Below are positions 8,998-18,493 of a stretch of DNA of 64,000 nucleotides, in pieces. The notes under the pieces were generated by a model. It saw nothing but the letters and a program-made list of their open reading frames with translations. It was not told the origin of the DNA and did no database searches. The stretch comes from Glycomyces buryatensis (GTDB lineage: Bacteria > Actinomycetota > Actinomycetes > Mycobacteriales > Micromonosporaceae). The number at the start of each line of letters is the position of its first letter. Position 1 is the stretch's first letter. The stretch is taken from positions 119,108 to 183,107 of the forward strand of contig NZ_STGY01000067.1 in assembly GCF_004912275.1 (NCBI RefSeq), given 5' to 3'. The position numbers were made by a program, and so were the translations under genes.

Positions 8998-11900
8998 TCA
9001 ATCGGTCTTGGTCAGTTTGGCGAGCGAGGCCAGGGCCTCGGAGACCACGACGGGATCCACATTGGTCATTTTGGGTGGGACGGGCACCTCAGGGAAGTGG
9101 AACTCACCGTTCTCGTTCAGGCGGACATCGCGGATGACCTGCTCCGGGTGAACTTCCACCGCCCCGGCGAAGATCCCCGGATCCAGATTGACCACCAGAT
9201 ATCCGATGCCCGGAATCCGCCGGTACACGCCCGGTTCCACCCCGGCGTCGAGCGGCGCCGCGCGGCGCCATCCCCGGTGGATGAGTCCGAGGAACTTGCC
9301 GGTCGGGACCTCGGCGCCCTCGAAGCGGGAGAGGCGGCCGGTCCGCAGCTCGTCGTCGGTCAACCTGAAGACCGGGCGGTCGATCTGCGCGAACGGCTGG
9401 ATGATCTCGTAGTCGGCCAGGATGTCCGCCCAGGCGGACACGTCGTCCCCCAGCAGGACGGGGTGGGCCAGCCTGATCGAGGCGTCGTCGGGGAGCTTCA
9501 GTTCGTCCTCTGCGACGTCGGTGTAGCTGCGGTCCTCGGCGAGGCGGAAGGCGGTGGTCTCGCCGCCGAACTCGGCGATCCACACCAGGCGCCCGGCGAG
9601 GTGCCAGACCAGGGGGTGGTGCACGTAGTACCGGTCGAACTCGGCCTTGGTCCAGGTGCGGCCACTGCCCATCGCCCTCTCCAGGCGCTTGACGAGGTCG
9701 GTGGCGACGGTGCGCAGTTCCTTCTTCAGCAACGTGAACCGGCTCCGGGAGGCGTTGGCGATCTCGGCGTTGTCCTTGATACCGGGCCTCGGCAGGCTCT
9801 TGCGGAGCTTCCCGTCGTCGTCTTGGACGAAGGGAAGCAGCTGCTCGTCGAACCCGACCCTGAACCGCCGCGGCCCGTAGTCGAGCACCAGGGCCGAGTC
9901 CTCGCCGAGCCCGAAGTCCGGGACGAGGCGGTCGGCCAGCTGCTCGGCGCTCAGGCCGAGATTCGCGGCGACCGCCTCGATCTGGGCCGAGGCCTTCCAC
10001 CTGATGCCCTGGAAATCGACCTTCCTGGAGATGCCGTGGATGGCCCGCAGGGCCGCCTCGGTGCCGATCGCGCCGAGCACCTCCAGGCCCCGCACGGCCC
10101 TGGCGTGCTGGTTCTCCCCCGGCCATTCGCGGATCAGCGGGGTCAGGGCCCGCACGGTGTGATCGTCGGCGAAGAGCGCGAGCTGCGTGAGCGCCCACCC
10201 GTCGGCCGACGGCGCACCGGCCAGCAGCCACTGCTCGAACAGGGCCCACGAGAAGCGGTTCAGCGAGTCGCGATCGCAGGACTCGGCGACGACATCGACT
10301 CCGGCGTAAGGGAACTCGGGCGTTCCGACGGCCAGGACCGTGATGAGGTGCGCCACGGCCTCGCCCGGCAGTGCCCACTCGCGCCCGGCCAGCAGCACCT
10401 GCGGGAGCGCGGCGGGGGCGGCCCACGGGCCGACCTTGGGCACTTTCACGCCGACCGGTTCGAGCGGGTCGAGGTCGACCAGCGCCCGGATCGCGGCGGC
10501 GGCCTCGTCGCCGAACGCCTCGGCCTCCGCGGCGACGGCATCGGCGCCGTGCCGCATCGCGAGGTAGCGCAGCGCCAGCTCGGCGCTGGTGCGGGCCCGC
10601 TTGTCCCTGCCGAGGGCGTCGGGAATGAGGAGCGGGGCGGCGGCGGTGCCGTGGCGGTCGAACCAGTCGCGGGCGGCGGCGCGGGCGGTCTTGAGGCGGG
10701 CCAGCGCGTCGGCCATCAGGCGGGCCGCCCCGAGGCTGAGCACCGGCAGGAGGAGCTTCCGCATCGGCGCCTCGGTCTTGACGCAGGCGAGGTATCCGGG
10801 CAGGCAGTCGGTCCCGAAGCGGGCCAGGATGCGCCGCATCTCGAGCTTGCCGGCGTACCAGGGCAGCACCGACCCGTCCCACTTCGGCACCAGGTGCTCG
10901 ACCCGTTCGAGGGGTCCGTAGGCGAGGCACTGGAGGCCGTCGGTGGTGCCGTGTTCGCCCCAGGCGGCTATCTCGTGCCCCCATTGATTCGCGGAGTGGC
11001 GGTCGTAACCGGCGTAATACCCGTTATCGAGCCATTCATCGTGCTCGCCTTCGGCCCAGACAATGCGTTCGAGCTCCGGTTCGGGCAGGTCGAGCACGAC
11101 GGGCTTGCGCTTGGGGCCCTTGCTGGTCCATGGCGGTTCCCGCAGCAGTCGCGGGAGCGCTTCGGCCTCGGCGCCGGGAACGCACCGTTCCCGGCGGGCC
11201 AGCGGCTCGACGATCTTGCGCACCGAGGTGTCCATCGTCGGCAGGGCGGCGTCGATCAGGACCGGGTCGCAGTGGAGCAGGAACGTCAGGCGCTTGCGGA
11301 CCTCGGGCGTGGCGCCCTGGGCCCTCGCTGCGATGGCGCGCAGCGCGCGCCGGGGGAACCGCGCGGCCGCCTCCATCGCGGCGCCGATGGCGACGGGTTC
11401 GTCTTCGAGCTGGTCGAACAGGTAGGCGACTGCCTCGTCGGAGGGGATGGCGGCGATCGCCCTGTACGCCTGTTTGAGGTCGCTATTGGTGTAGTAGTAG
11501 TCGTCCACCGAGTTCCGGAGCACCGGCAGGGCGTCGGCGCCGAGACGGTGGAGCAGGTCGGCGACGTACGCGGCTTCGACCTGATAGCCCGGCAGGCGCA
11601 TCTCGCCCAACTCTCGGAGCTGTTCGGCGGTGGTGACGGTCTCCAGCAGCAGCTCGGTGGTGTAGTCGAACGAGCCTCCCCGGAGCTCGGGGTGCTCACG
11701 GCACGACTCGGTGACCCAGTCGGTCTGGTCGGGGGCGACCAGGCAGGTGGCGAACCGCGCGACGGATCCGTCGCGCAGCTGGGCGAGCTCGGCCACGATC
11801 GCGGCGTACTGGTCCTCGGGGGCGACCGCCAGGAGCGAGCGGAGGTCGCCGAGGTACCGGTCGGTGTCGAGTCCCTGCCACTCGCTGCTGCCGACCTTCA

Positions 11901-12330
11901 TGCGGTGCAGCGTGACAATGCGTTCGCCCGCCACCTTGCGGGTGGCGATTCCGAGGGTCAGGGAGCGGGCCACGGCGGCGGCGGCGAAGGGGAGTCCGTA
12001 ATCGGCGATGAGCAGGTCAAGCAGCGGCCTGGGGGTGCGTTCGCGCCAGTTGCGGCGCCAGGCGAGCAGCGTCATGACGCCGGCCGCGCCCTTGTCGTCG
12101 CGATCGCCGTCGAGGAAGGCGAGGGTGGGGCGGGCGAACTTGGCGTTGTCGAGCCGGGCCAGCATCCCGCGCAGCCAGGGTTCGTGTTCGGCGAGCAGCT
12201 TCCGACCGGGCTCGGGATCGAGGACGACCTCGCGGGGCTTGCCGTGCCCGCGGCGGGGCCGGATATGGCGGTTCCAGGATGAAGGGAAGTGCAGCTGGTC
12301 CTCGTTGGGGAGGGCGGGGGTCTCCGTCAT
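8998..12330 (-). CDS. DUF4132 domain protein (paralogue 4)
   Basis: A 1110-residue protein from ATG 12330 (MTETPALPNEDQLHFPSSWN). The N-terminal motif (LPNEDQLHFPSSWNRHIRPRRG, then PREVVLDPEPGR) matches paralogues 2 and 3. The long helical middle contains LLIPDALGRDKRARTSAELALRYLA, SLNRFSWALFEQWLLAG and LIREWPGENQHARAVRGLEVLG. Around residues 785-890 comes the LGLSAEQLADRLVPDFGLGED / LVLDYGPRRFRVGFDEQL block with a KSLPRPGIKDN linker, followed by the DUF4132 core (TAFRLAEDRSY, IRLAHPVLLGDDVSAWADIL, LSRFEGAEVPTGKFLGLIHRGW). It is first of the four tandem paralogues on the minus strand and is followed by a strong hairpin. No transmembrane segment or signal peptide was seen. The family has no established activity. 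Confidence 0.85.
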   Translation of the reverse strand: MTETPALPNEDQLHFPSSWNRHIRPRRGHGKPREVVLDPEPGRKLLAEHEPWLRGMLARLDNAKFARPTLAFLDGDRDDKGAAGVMTLLAWRRNWRERTPRPLLDLLIADYGLPFAAAAVARSLTLGIATRKVAGERIVTLHRMKVGSSEWQGLDTDRYLGDLRSLLAVAPEDQYAAIVAELAQLRDGSVARFATCLVAPDQTDWVTESCREHPELRGGSFDYTTELLLETVTTAEQLRELGEMRLPGYQVEAAYVADLLHRLGADALPVLRNSVDDYYYTNSDLKQAYRAIAAIPSDEAVAYLFDQLEDEPVAIGAAMEAAARFPRRALRAIAARAQGATPEVRKRLTFLLHCDPVLIDAALPTMDTSVRKIVEPLARRERCVPGAEAEALPRLLREPPWTSKGPKRKPVVLDLPEPELERIVWAEGEHDEWLDNGYYAGYDRHSANQWGHEIAAWGEHGTTDGLQCLAYGPLERVEHLVPKWDGSVLPWYAGKLEMRRILARFGTDCLPGYLACVKTEAPMRKLLLPVLSLGAARLMADALARLKTARAAARDWFDRHGTAAAPLLIPDALGRDKRARTSAELALRYLAMRHGADAVAAEAEAFGDEAAAAIRALVDLDPLEPVGVKVPKVGPWAAPAALPQVLLAGREWALPGEAVAHLITVLAVGTPEFPYAGVDVVAESCDRDSLNRFSWALFEQWLLAGAPSADGWALTQLALFADDHTVRALTPLIREWPGENQHARAVRGLEVLGAIGTEAALRAIHGISRKVDFQGIRWKASAQIEAVAANLGLSAEQLADRLVPDFGLGEDSALVLDYGPRRFRVGFDEQLLPFVQDDDGKLRKSLPRPGIKDNAEIANASRSRFTLLKKELRTVATDLVKRLERAMGSGRTWTKAEFDRYYVHHPLVWHLAGRLVWIAEFGGETTAFRLAEDRSYTDVAEDELKLPDDASIRLAHPVLLGDDVSAWADILADYEIIQPFAQIDRPVFRLTDDELRTGRLSRFEGAEVPTGKFLGLIHRGWRRAAPLDAGVEPGVYRRIPGIGYLVVNLDPGIFAGAVEVHPEQVIRDVRLNENGEFHFPEVPVPPKMTNVDPVVVSEALASLAKLTKTD

Positions 12331-12378
12331 GCGCCAACTTTAGGGGGCGGGTGCGACTTTTCTCCCGGTCCCGTTGGG

Positions 12379-13365
12379 CTACATGAGGAACGAGTCGATG
12401 GCGAGGGCCAGGAACAGCAGCGTCAGGTAGCTGGTGGACCAGTGGAACAGGCGCATCGGCTTGGGGTCCTCGCCGCGGTTGACGCGACCGAGGAGCTTGT
12501 GGCACTCCCACACGAACATGGCGCCGGTGACGAGGGCGACGGACCCGTACAACCAGGTGGCGCCGAGCGGGACGGCCACGAGCGACACGGCGAGCGTCAG
12601 CCAGCCGTAGACGACCGACTCGACCGCGACGCGCTTGGCGGGGGCGACGGCCGGGAGCATCGGGATGCCGGCGGCGGCGTAGTCGTCCTTGAACTTCATT
12701 GCCAGGACGTAGAAGTGCGGGGGCTGCCACAGGAAGACGATGGCGAACAGGACCCAGGCCATCCAGGACATGTGCCCGGTGACGGCGGCCCAGCCGATGA
12801 GGATCGGGGCGGCGCCGCAGGCGCCTCCCCACACCGTGTTGTAGGGCGTGGTGCGCTTGAGCCAGATCGTGTAGACCACGTCGTAGTAGACGATCGCGCC
12901 GAAGGTGAGCGCGGCGGCGAGCAGGTTCACCAGCAGGCCCATGCCGACCACGGCGACGGCGCCGATGACCAGGCCGAAGATCAGCGCGTTGCGCGGGGGG
13001 ATCTCGTGGCGGGCCAGCGGGCGCCGGTTGGTGCGGCGCATGAGCTTGTCGATATCGCGGTCGATGTAGCAGTTGATCGCGTTGGCCGACCCGGCCGCGA
13101 GAGCGCCGCCGACGAAGGTGGCGATGACTTCGAGCAGGCCGGGGAGCCCGCCGTTTTCGAGCCGGGCGGCGACGAGCATGGTGGGGATGGTGGTGACCAG
13201 CAGCAGCTCGATGATGCGCGGCTTGGTCAGTGAAACGTAGGCGCCGATGACCGTCCGGAGACTCGGCGGGGGCGTATCCGCGTCGTCGGGTGCGGGCAGT
13301 TCAATTCGCTTGGGGGCCTCGGGCTGCGGGGCGACTCCGGCGGCACGGGTCGAGTGCTCGTTCAT
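12379..13365 (-). CDS. ctaB: Protoheme IX farnesyltransferase (heme O synthase)
   Basis: A UbiA-family polytopic membrane prenyltransferase that transfers farnesyl to heme B to make heme O for cytochrome oxidase. It has the prenyl-diphosphate/Mg2+ motif [19 protein letters not shown] with Asp at about 102-106, a second Asp loop ([22 protein letters not shown]), the [17 protein letters not shown] signature, and about nine membrane segments. The ATG at 13365 ([10 protein letters not shown]) is chosen because GGGCGG lies just upstream; a TTG at 13413 would add 16 residues without a ribosome site. At 328 residues it has the usual family length, with a charged, proline-rich cytosolic N-terminus of about 35 residues. 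It is divergent from tkt, a common actinobacterial arrangement. Confidence 0.95.
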   Translation of the reverse strand: MNEHSTRAAGVAPQPEAPKRIELPAPDDADTPPPSLRTVIGAYVSLTKPRIIELLLVTTIPTMLVAARLENGGLPGLLEVIATFVGGALAAGSANAINCYIDRDIDKLMRRTNRRPLARHEIPPRNALIFGLVIGAVAVVGMGLLVNLLAAALTFGAIVYYDVVYTIWLKRTTPYNTVWGGACGAAPILIGWAAVTGHMSWMAWVLFAIVFLWQPPHFYVLAMKFKDDYAAAGIPMLPAVAPAKRVAVESVVYGWLTLAVSLVAVPLGATWLYGSVALVTGAMFVWECHKLLGRVNRGEDPKPMRLFHWSTSYLTLLFLALAIDSFLM

Positions 13366-13450
13366 CACCGCCCACACTACGGGCAGTGAGGTGGGGTCAC
13401 GGGCTCGGGGCAACGGCTTCTACCTGCGCCTTTATGATGAGAATCTATCT

Positions 13451-13468
13451 CGTGTGCGGGTTCACACG
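13451..13468. promoter_or_regulatory. Inverted repeat in the ctaB-tkt divergent promoter region
   Basis: CGTGTG and CACACG (6-nt arms, 6-nt spacer) form a perfect inverted repeat inside the 262-nt gap between the divergent ctaB and tkt starts. Its position fits an operator or a 5'-leader hairpin, but no regulator motif is recognised. I saw no convincing -35/-10 pair in this gap. Confidence 0.3.
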
Positions 13469-13627
13469 ACGAGTAATTTCGCCCTCCGAGAGACTGCGCA
13501 TAAAGTTCGGGCTGTGTAGGTAGGGTCGAAAGGCACACGTCACAGGCCCAAACACGACGAGTTGCGAAGTGTCGCCGAATGTTGCTCGGCGGCCCGCGTA
13601 CGACAAACACAAATGAGGAGAATCGCA

Positions 13628-15709
13628 GTGGCACAGTTCGAGTGGACTGACCTCGATCAGAAGGCGGTCGACACGGCGCGGCTGCTCGCCGCCGACGCGG
13701 TCGAGAAGGCCGGCAACGGCCACCCCGGTACGGCCATGAGTCTCGCTCCGGTCGCCCACACCTTGTTCCAGAAGGTCATGCGGCACGACCCGAGCGCCCC
13801 CGACTGGGAGGGCCGCGACCGTTTCGTGCTCTCCTGCGGACACTCCAGCCTGACCCTGTACGTCCAGCTCTACCTCGCCGGTTTCGGCCTGGAGCTCGAG
13901 GACCTGAAGAACCTGCGCCAGTGGGGTTCGCTGACCCCCGGCCACCCCGAGTACGGCCACACCGCCGGCGTTGAGACCACCACCGGTCCCCTTGGCCAGG
14001 GCCTGGCGACCGCAGTGGGCATGGCGATGGCCGCCCGCCGCGAGCGCGGCCTGTTCGACCCCGAGACCGCCGATGGCGCCAGCCCGTTCGACCACCACGT
14101 GTACGTGCTGGCCTCCGACGGCGACATCGAAGAGGGCGTCACCCATGAGGCCTCGGCGATCGCCGGCGTCCAGGAGCTGGGCAACCTGGTCCTGATCTAC
14201 GACGACAACGAGATCTCCATCGAGGACGACACCAAGATCGCCCTCTCCGAGGATGTCGCGGCCCGCTACGAGGCCTATGGCTGGCACGTCCAGACCCTCG
14301 ACTGGAAGGCCGGGTCCGAATACAAGGAGGACCCGAAGGCGCTGTTCGAGGCCATCGAGGCGGCCAAGTCCGTCACCGACAAGCCCTCGCTGATCCGTCT
14401 GAAGACCATCATCGGCTGGCCCGCCCCGAAGAAGCAGGGCACCGGCGGCGTCCACGGCTCCAAGCTCGGCGGTGAAGAACTGGCCGCCACCAAGAAGGTC
14501 ATGGGCTTCGACCCGGACGAGTCCTTCGCCGTCGCCGCCGACGTCCTCGCGCACACCCGCAGCGCCGTCGAGCGCGGCCAGGCCGCCCGCAAGGAGTGGC
14601 AGGCCGAGTTCGACGCCTGGGCCGCCGCCAACCCCGAGAACAAGACCCTGCACGACCGCCTGTGGGCCGGCTTGTTCCCCGAGGGCTTCGAGGACGCGTT
14701 CCCCGAGTGGGAGGCCTCCGAGAAGGGCGTCGCCACCCGCGCCGCCTCCGGCAAGGTCCTCTCCGCCCTCGCGCCGGTCCTGCCCGAGCTGTGGGGCGGC
14801 TCGGCCGACCTGGCCGGCTCGAACAACACCACCATGGACAACGAGCCGTCGTTCCTGCCGGACAACCGCCAGTCCGCGAAGTTCCCCGGCCACAAGTACG
14901 GCCGCACCCTCCACTTCGGTATCCGCGAGTTCGGCATGGGCGCGATCCTCAACGGCATCAAGGTCCACGGCCCGACCCGCCCGTACGGCGGCACCTTCCT
15001 GGTGTTCTCCGACTACATGCGCGGCGCGGTTCGCCTTGCGGCCCTGATGAAGACCCCGGTCACCTACGTGTGGACGCACGACTCGATCGGCCTCGGCGAG
15101 GACGGCCCGACCCACCAGCCGGTGGAGCACCTGGCCACCCTCCGTGCGATCCCCGGCCTGGACGTCATCCGGCCCGGCGACGCCAACGAGACCGCCGTGG
15201 TCTGGAAGACCCTGCTGGGCAAGACCGACCGTCCGGCCGCGCTGGCGCTGACCCGCCAGAACATCCCGACGTACGACCGCACCAAGGTCGCCTCCGCGGA
15301 AGGGGCCGCCAAGGGCGGCTACACCCTGATCGACACCGAGGGCACCCCGGACGTCGTCCTCATCGGAACCGGCTCGGAACTCCAGCTGGCCGTCGAGGCC
15401 GCCGACACCCTCGCCGCCGAGGGCATCGCGGCCCGCGTCGTCTCGATGCCGTCCATCGAGTGGTTCAACGAGCAGGACGACGCCTACCGCGAATCGGTGC
15501 TGCCCAAGGCGATCAAGGCCCGCGTCTCGGTCGAGGCCGGCATCGCGCTGTCCTGGCGCGACATCGTGGGTGACGCAGGAGTCAGCGTCTCCCTGGAACA
15601 CTTCGGTGCCTCCGCACCGTTCGAAAAGCTGTATGAGGAGTTCGGCATCACCGCTGCGGCAGTGGCGGATGCGGCCCGCTCCTCGATCAAGAAGGCACAG
15701 CAACAGTAA
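13628..15709 (+). CDS. tkt: Transketolase
   Basis: A thiamine-diphosphate enzyme moving two-carbon units between pentose-phosphate and glycolytic sugars. The GTG at 13628 is chosen because GAGGAG (13615-13620) sits 7 nt upstream; the family N-terminus (DLDQKAVDTARLLAADAVEKA) follows, and an earlier ATG at 13613 overlaps the ribosome site. Visible motifs are GNGHPGTAMSLAPVAH, the ThDP motif SDGDIEEGVTHEASAIAG ... LIYDDNEISI, the catalytic-Glu region HFGIREFGMG, and HDSIGLGEDGPTHQPVEHL. At 693 residues it has normal full length. It is the first gene of the tkt-tal-pgi-zwf-opcA-pgl operon. Confidence 0.97.
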   Translation: MAQFEWTDLDQKAVDTARLLAADAVEKAGNGHPGTAMSLAPVAHTLFQKVMRHDPSAPDWEGRDRFVLSCGHSSLTLYVQLYLAGFGLELEDLKNLRQWGSLTPGHPEYGHTAGVETTTGPLGQGLATAVGMAMAARRERGLFDPETADGASPFDHHVYVLASDGDIEEGVTHEASAIAGVQELGNLVLIYDDNEISIEDDTKIALSEDVAARYEAYGWHVQTLDWKAGSEYKEDPKALFEAIEAAKSVTDKPSLIRLKTIIGWPAPKKQGTGGVHGSKLGGEELAATKKVMGFDPDESFAVAADVLAHTRSAVERGQAARKEWQAEFDAWAAANPENKTLHDRLWAGLFPEGFEDAFPEWEASEKGVATRAASGKVLSALAPVLPELWGGSADLAGSNNTTMDNEPSFLPDNRQSAKFPGHKYGRTLHFGIREFGMGAILNGIKVHGPTRPYGGTFLVFSDYMRGAVRLAALMKTPVTYVWTHDSIGLGEDGPTHQPVEHLATLRAIPGLDVIRPGDANETAVVWKTLLGKTDRPAALALTRQNIPTYDRTKVASAEGAAKGGYTLIDTEGTPDVVLIGTGSELQLAVEAADTLAAEGIAARVVSMPSIEWFNEQDDAYRESVLPKAIKARVSVEAGIALSWRDIVGDAGVSVSLEHFGASAPFEKLYEEFGITAAAVADAARSSIKKAQQQ

Positions 15710-15755
15710 CAACCGCTGAACTATTCGAACTAGCTGGAAAGCTGGAGGAATACCG

Positions 15756-16877
15756 ATGAGCGCGAACGCGAATCTCGCCGAACTCTCCGAAGCGGGGGTG
15801 TCGGTCTGGCTGGACGACATCTCCCGCGAGCGGCTGGAAACGGGCAATCTGGCGGATCTCATCGCCGGACACTCGGTCGTTGGGGTCACTTCGAATCCGA
15901 CCATCTTCGCCGGAGCCATCTCCAAGGGCGACGAATACGACGAGCAGATCGCCGACCTGGCAGTCCGAAAGGTGAGCGTCGACGAAGCCGCTCGCGCCAT
16001 CACCACGTTCGACATCCGTTGGGCCGCCGACGTCCTCGCCACGGTCTATGAGACCAGCGAGGGCGTCGACGGCCGGGTGTCGATCGAGGTCGACCCGCGA
16101 CTGGCCCACGACACCGCCGCGACCATCGCCGAGGCGAAGGCCCTGTGGTGGACTGTGGACCGTCCGAACACCCTGATCAAGATCCCCGCCACCAAGGCCG
16201 GGCTCCCCGCGATCACCGCGGCCATCGCGGCCGGGATCAGCGTCAACGTCACGCTGATCTTCTCCCTGGAGCGCTACCGCGAGGTCATGGACGCGTACAT
16301 GGCCGGGCTCGAATCGGCCAAGGCCGCCGGGCACGACCTGTCCAAGATCCACTCGGTCGCCTCCTTCTTCGTGTCCCGTGTGGACTCGGAGATCGACAAG
16401 CGGCTCGAGAAGATCGGCACCGAAGAGGCCAAGGCCCTCAAGGGCAAAGCGGCGGTCGCCAACGCCCGCCTGGCCTACCGGGAATTCGAGAACGCGTTCG
16501 GCTCGCCGCGCTGGGAGACCCTGGCCGGCTCCGGCGCCGTCCCGCAGCGTCCGCTGTGGGCGTCCACCTCTGTCAAGGACCCGTCCTACCGGGACGTGAT
16601 GTACGTCGAGGACCTCATCGCCCCCGGTACGGTCAACACCATGCCGCAGAAGACCATCGACGACTTCGCCGACCACGGCGAGGTCGAGGCCGACACCATC
16701 CGCCCGTTCGTGGCGGACGCCGCCGCGGTCATGACGCGGCTCGAATCGGTCGGCGTCGACTACGCCGACGTGGTCAAGGTCCTCGAAGCTGAAGGCGTGG
16801 ACAAGTTCATCGTCAGCTGGAACCAGCTGTTGGAGCAGATCGAGTCCAAGCTCAAGACGGGCGGGGAGCAGAAGTGA
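15756..16877 (+). CDS. tal: Transaldolase
   Basis: A 373-residue actinobacterial-type transaldolase that transfers a dihydroxyacetone unit via a Schiff base. It shows the N-terminal signature [26 protein letters not shown], and the active-site lysine in [12 protein letters not shown]. The ATG at 15756 has GGAGG (15742-15746) upstream. The reading frame ends in GTGA shared with the start of pgi, so translation of the two is probably coupled. It lies 46 nt after tkt in the same operon and completes the non-oxidative branch. Confidence 0.97.
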   Translation: MSANANLAELSEAGVSVWLDDISRERLETGNLADLIAGHSVVGVTSNPTIFAGAISKGDEYDEQIADLAVRKVSVDEAARAITTFDIRWAADVLATVYETSEGVDGRVSIEVDPRLAHDTAATIAEAKALWWTVDRPNTLIKIPATKAGLPAITAAIAAGISVNVTLIFSLERYREVMDAYMAGLESAKAAGHDLSKIHSVASFFVSRVDSEIDKRLEKIGTEEAKALKGKAAVANARLAYREFENAFGSPRWETLAGSGAVPQRPLWASTSVKDPSYRDVMYVEDLIAPGTVNTMPQKTIDDFADHGEVEADTIRPFVADAAAVMTRLESVGVDYADVVKVLEAEGVDKFIVSWNQLLEQIESKLKTGGEQK

Positions 16878-18490
16878 GCGATCCGATGGGAAAGATGGAA
16901 GCCGCCGGCGGATTGGCCGTAACGACCGGCGTCGATGTCAACAAGGCCGTTGAGGCCCTCAAGTCAGAGGGCATCCCCGCGAAGGTCCTCGCCAAGGACG
17001 CCACCCTGTGGGGCCCCGAGGCCGAGGCCGAAGCGGCGATCCGGCTGGGCTGGGTCGACACCTTCGAGAAGTCCAAGGAGCTCATCGCTCCCCTGGCGAA
17101 GCTCCGCGCCGAGTTCGGCGAGCAGGGCATCGACCACATCGCGCTGTGCGGCATGGGCGGTTCCTCGCTCGCGCCCGAGGTGATCTCCCGGACCCTGGAC
17201 CTGGGCATCAGCGTCCTGGACACCACCGACCCCGGCCAGATCCTGGCCGAGATCGGCGAGGAGTCCCTGCGGCGCACCGCCGTCGTCGTCTCCTCCAAGT
17301 CCGGCGGAACGGTCGAGACCGACTCCCAGCGGCGCGCCTTCGAGGCCGCCTTCAAGGGCGTCGGCATCACCGACTTCGCGGGGCGCTTCGTGTTCGTCAC
17401 CGACCCCGGCTCGCGCCTGGTCGAACTCGCCACCGAGCAGGGCTCGCACCTGTTCGAGGCCGACGAGACCGTCGGCGGACGCTACTCCGCGCTGACCGCG
17501 TTCGGGCTCGTCCCGACCGCGCTGGCCGGCGCCGACATCGCCGAGCTCATCGAACAGGCCGAGGCGTTGGCCGCCAGCGCCACCGGCGAGGGCGACAACC
17601 CCGCGGTGGTCCTCGGCGCGGTCATCGCGGCCCGACCCACCATCACCATCGCCGACGACGGCACCGGCATCGTCGGCCTGGGCGACTGGGCCGAGCAGCT
17701 CATCGCCGAGTCCCTCGGCAAGGACGGCAAGGGCACGCTGCCGGTCGTCCTCGAGGGACCCGCCGCCGCCGGCGCTCGCGGTTCCGACCGGGTGTACGCC
17801 ACCGTCGGGGGCTCCTCGACCGGCCTGCCCGCGGGCGGTTCGCAGCTGGCCATGCCCGACGTGGTCGTCAACGGCCCGCTGGGCGCGCAGTTCCTCGCCT
17901 GGGAGCTGGCCACCGCGTACGCGGGCTACCTGATCGGCATCGACCCGTTCAACCAGCCCAACGTCACCGAGTCCAAGGAGAACACCAACCGGATCCTGGC
18001 CGACGGCCTTCCCGATGAGCGTCCGACCGCGGTCGACGGCGACATCGAGATCTTCGGCTCGCACGCCAAGACCGTGTCAGGAGCGCTCGGCGAGCTGCTG
18101 CTGGACGCCGACTCCAAGGACGCCTACGTGGCGATCATGGCCTACCTGGACCGCCTGGACGACGCCCCGGTCGCGCAGCTGCGCTCCGAGATCGCCGAGC
18201 GCACGAACTCCCCGGTCACCTGGGGTTGGGGTCCGCGGTTCCTGCACTCGACCGGGCAGTTCCACAAGGGCGGCCGCCAGACCGGGCTGTTCCTCCAGAT
18301 CACCGGAGCGGTGGGCCAGGACGTCGAGGTGCCCGACCGCGAGTTCACCTTCGCCGGGCTCCAGGCGGCGCAGGCCGCCGGCGACCGTCAGGCGCTGGAG
18401 TCGCGCGAGCGTCCCCTGGTGCGCCTGCACCTCACCGACCGCAAGCGGGGCATCACCCAGCTGCTGCACGCCGTGAGGGAGTTGAGCTAG
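16874..18490 (+). CDS. pgi: Glucose-6-phosphate isomerase
   Basis: Interconverts glucose 6-phosphate and fructose 6-phosphate. The 538-residue product has the SIS-fold phosphosugar sites [19 protein letters not shown] and [18 protein letters not shown], and the C-terminal [13 protein letters not shown] segment with the conserved histidine/lysine region. The GTG start overlaps the tal stop by 4 nt (GTGA). The sequence is of the divergent type normally found beside transaldolase in actinobacteria. zwf begins 3 nt after its stop, so the operon remains tightly packed here. Confidence 0.95.
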   Translation: MSDPMGKMEAAGGLAVTTGVDVNKAVEALKSEGIPAKVLAKDATLWGPEAEAEAAIRLGWVDTFEKSKELIAPLAKLRAEFGEQGIDHIALCGMGGSSLAPEVISRTLDLGISVLDTTDPGQILAEIGEESLRRTAVVVSSKSGGTVETDSQRRAFEAAFKGVGITDFAGRFVFVTDPGSRLVELATEQGSHLFEADETVGGRYSALTAFGLVPTALAGADIAELIEQAEALAASATGEGDNPAVVLGAVIAARPTITIADDGTGIVGLGDWAEQLIAESLGKDGKGTLPVVLEGPAAAGARGSDRVYATVGGSSTGLPAGGSQLAMPDVVVNGPLGAQFLAWELATAYAGYLIGIDPFNQPNVTESKENTNRILADGLPDERPTAVDGDIEIFGSHAKTVSGALGELLLDADSKDAYVAIMAYLDRLDDAPVAQLRSEIAERTNSPVTWGWGPRFLHSTGQFHKGGRQTGLFLQITGAVGQDVEVPDREFTFAGLQAAQAAGDRQALESRERPLVRLHLTDRKRGITQLLHAVRELS

Positions 18491-18493
18491 CAG

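Noticed and set aside
9097..12282. A 1061-codon open frame on the plus strand opposite DUF4132 paralogue 4
   Set aside because: The composition (Gly/Asp/Arg/Val-rich with no motifs) is that of an antisense frame kept open by high GC at third positions; the minus-strand gene has clear family motifs.
13445..16042. An 865-codon antisense frame opposite tkt and the start of tal
   Set aside because: Both opposite genes are unmistakable enzymes; the antisense frame has no recognisable domain.
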